A DNA stretch of 64,000 nucleotides from Myxococcales bacterium (GTDB taxonomy: Bacteria; Myxococcota; Polyangia; Nannocystales; Nannocystaceae): positions 151,548-215,547 of the forward strand of contig JAEUJW010000066.1 in the NCBI GenBank assembly GCA_016793465.1. Direction: 5' to 3'. Numbering within the stretch: the stretch's first letter is position 1; each line of letters begins with the position of its first letter. The notes under the pieces were generated by a model. That model was not told where the DNA came from. It saw nothing but the letters and a program-made list of their open reading frames with translations, and made no database searches. A program made the translations under genes and the position numbers. Shown here piece after piece: positions 63,727-64,000 of the stretch.

Positions 63727-64000
63727 GCGGAGACCTCCACGCGGGACGTGGGCCGCGACGCCACCGGGGCCGGCCCGGGGGCCACCGCTCCGGGCCCGGA
63801 CGGACTCTCGGGCCGGCCGTCGACGAAGACGATCTCCCGGGTCGGCTGGGCCGGCACCCGCTCCCCCGGCGTCAGGATCCCGACGAGATTGAGCGGATCG
63901 CTGCCCGTGATGCGCACGCGCTCGCCCGCGCGCGGGGTCGCCCGCACGCGGGCGAGGCAGTCGAGGGCCTCGGGGAGCGCGAACTGCTCGCCGGTGAAGC
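63723..64000 (-). CDS. Lhr-type DEAD/DEAH helicase, C-terminal fragment
   Basis: Only the last about 90 residues are in the window; the frame runs off the right edge. FTGEQFALPEALDCLARV followed by GERVRITGSDPLNLVGILTPGERVPA is the C-terminal end of Lhr-like ATP-dependent helicases. A Pro/Ala/Ser tail (SPSGPGAVAPGPAPVASRP) closes the protein. These large helicases unwind DNA-RNA hybrids and take part in repair. Its stop overlaps the proposed CTG start of the next gene, so the two are co-transcribed. Confidence 0.8.
   Translation of the reverse strand, partial: FTGEQFALPEALDCLARVRATPRAGERVRITGSDPLNLVGILTPGERVPAQPTREIVFVDGRPESPSGPGAVAPGPAPVASRPTSRVEVSA

Noticed and set aside
61056..64000. Foreign or contaminant segment because palindromes and AT words are absent here
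   Set aside because: Codon choice remains equally GC-rich and the genes are ordinary; absence over 3 kb is within the clustering seen elsewhere.

Overview
The window is very GC-rich, with codons ending overwhelmingly in C or G. It reads as a Myxococcota (myxobacterial) chromosome. Supporting features are three membrane-anchored Ser/Thr kinases (two with long TPR tails), a protease with a MYXO-CTERM-like tail (GCGC, hydrophobic stretch, RRRRR), an ADYC-type lipoprotein, an AgmX/PglI-type lipoprotein, several Cys-rich lipoproteins and a TonB-type receptor. Placement near Nannocystaceae is only a guess. No rRNA, tRNA, CRISPR array, insertion sequence or origin was recognised.

Layout. 0-11 kb: truncated S41 peptidase, XRE regulator with a palindromic operator, TonB-type receptor, ProC, a striking period-3 cysteine protein, Cys-rich lipoprotein, ComEA-like helix-hairpin-helix protein, LolA-like lipoprotein, PepE, YkgJ-type protein and an AgmX/PglI-type lipoprotein. 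11.2-24.3 kb: a tight four-gene operon of an alpha-solenoid protein with an embedded BRCT domain, a 2202-aa beta-propeller/HEAT giant, a SWIM zinc-finger protein and a retron-clade reverse transcriptase (YADD, NAxxH and VTG motifs). There is no room for msr-msd in front of the RT. This is the best candidate for an undescribed system. 24.4-37.8 kb: signalling and envelope block (ECF sigma factor plus Ser/Thr kinase-TPR, ADYC lipoprotein, second kinase-TPR, branched-chain amino-acid-type binding lipoprotein, third kinase, TPR membrane protein). 38-46 kb: SET-domain protein, ABC exporter with a cyclic-nucleotide-binding tail, aldo/keto reductase, tandem glutaredoxin/GST-like protein, aldolase-SDR fusion, zf-TFIIB protein. 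46.2-53.8 kb: five-gene operon of a SWIM-like finger, an unknown helical protein, a VWA (CoxE-like) protein, a MoxR AAA ATPase and a DUF5682-like protein. 53.9-61 kb: MBL-fold protein, alpha/beta hydrolase, polytopic membrane protein, MYXO-CTERM protease, beta-barrel candidate, topoisomerase IB, flavin/PNPOx-like protein. 61-64 kb: EttA, 3-hydroxyisobutyrate dehydrogenase-like protein and the C-terminus of an Lhr-type helicase.

Three features run across gene boundaries. A dispersed 16-bp palindrome, CTGTC-N6-GACAG, occurs about twelve times, often inside genes. AT-only words (four TTAATTAA sites plus many TTAAA words) are embedded in otherwise GC-saturated reading frames, nearly always at Leu/Ile-Lys/Asn codons. 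Many genes have no Shine-Dalgarno but carry a TAnnnT-like -10 box 6-8 nt before the start codon, which suggests leaderless mRNAs; this was used to choose several starts.

Functionally, most single genes are ordinary housekeeping or envelope genes. The two multi-gene accessory operons (11.2-24.3 and 46.2-53.8 kb) share a logic of a SWIM-type finger plus large helical scaffold proteins plus an enzymatic module (reverse transcriptase in one, MoxR/VWA in the other).
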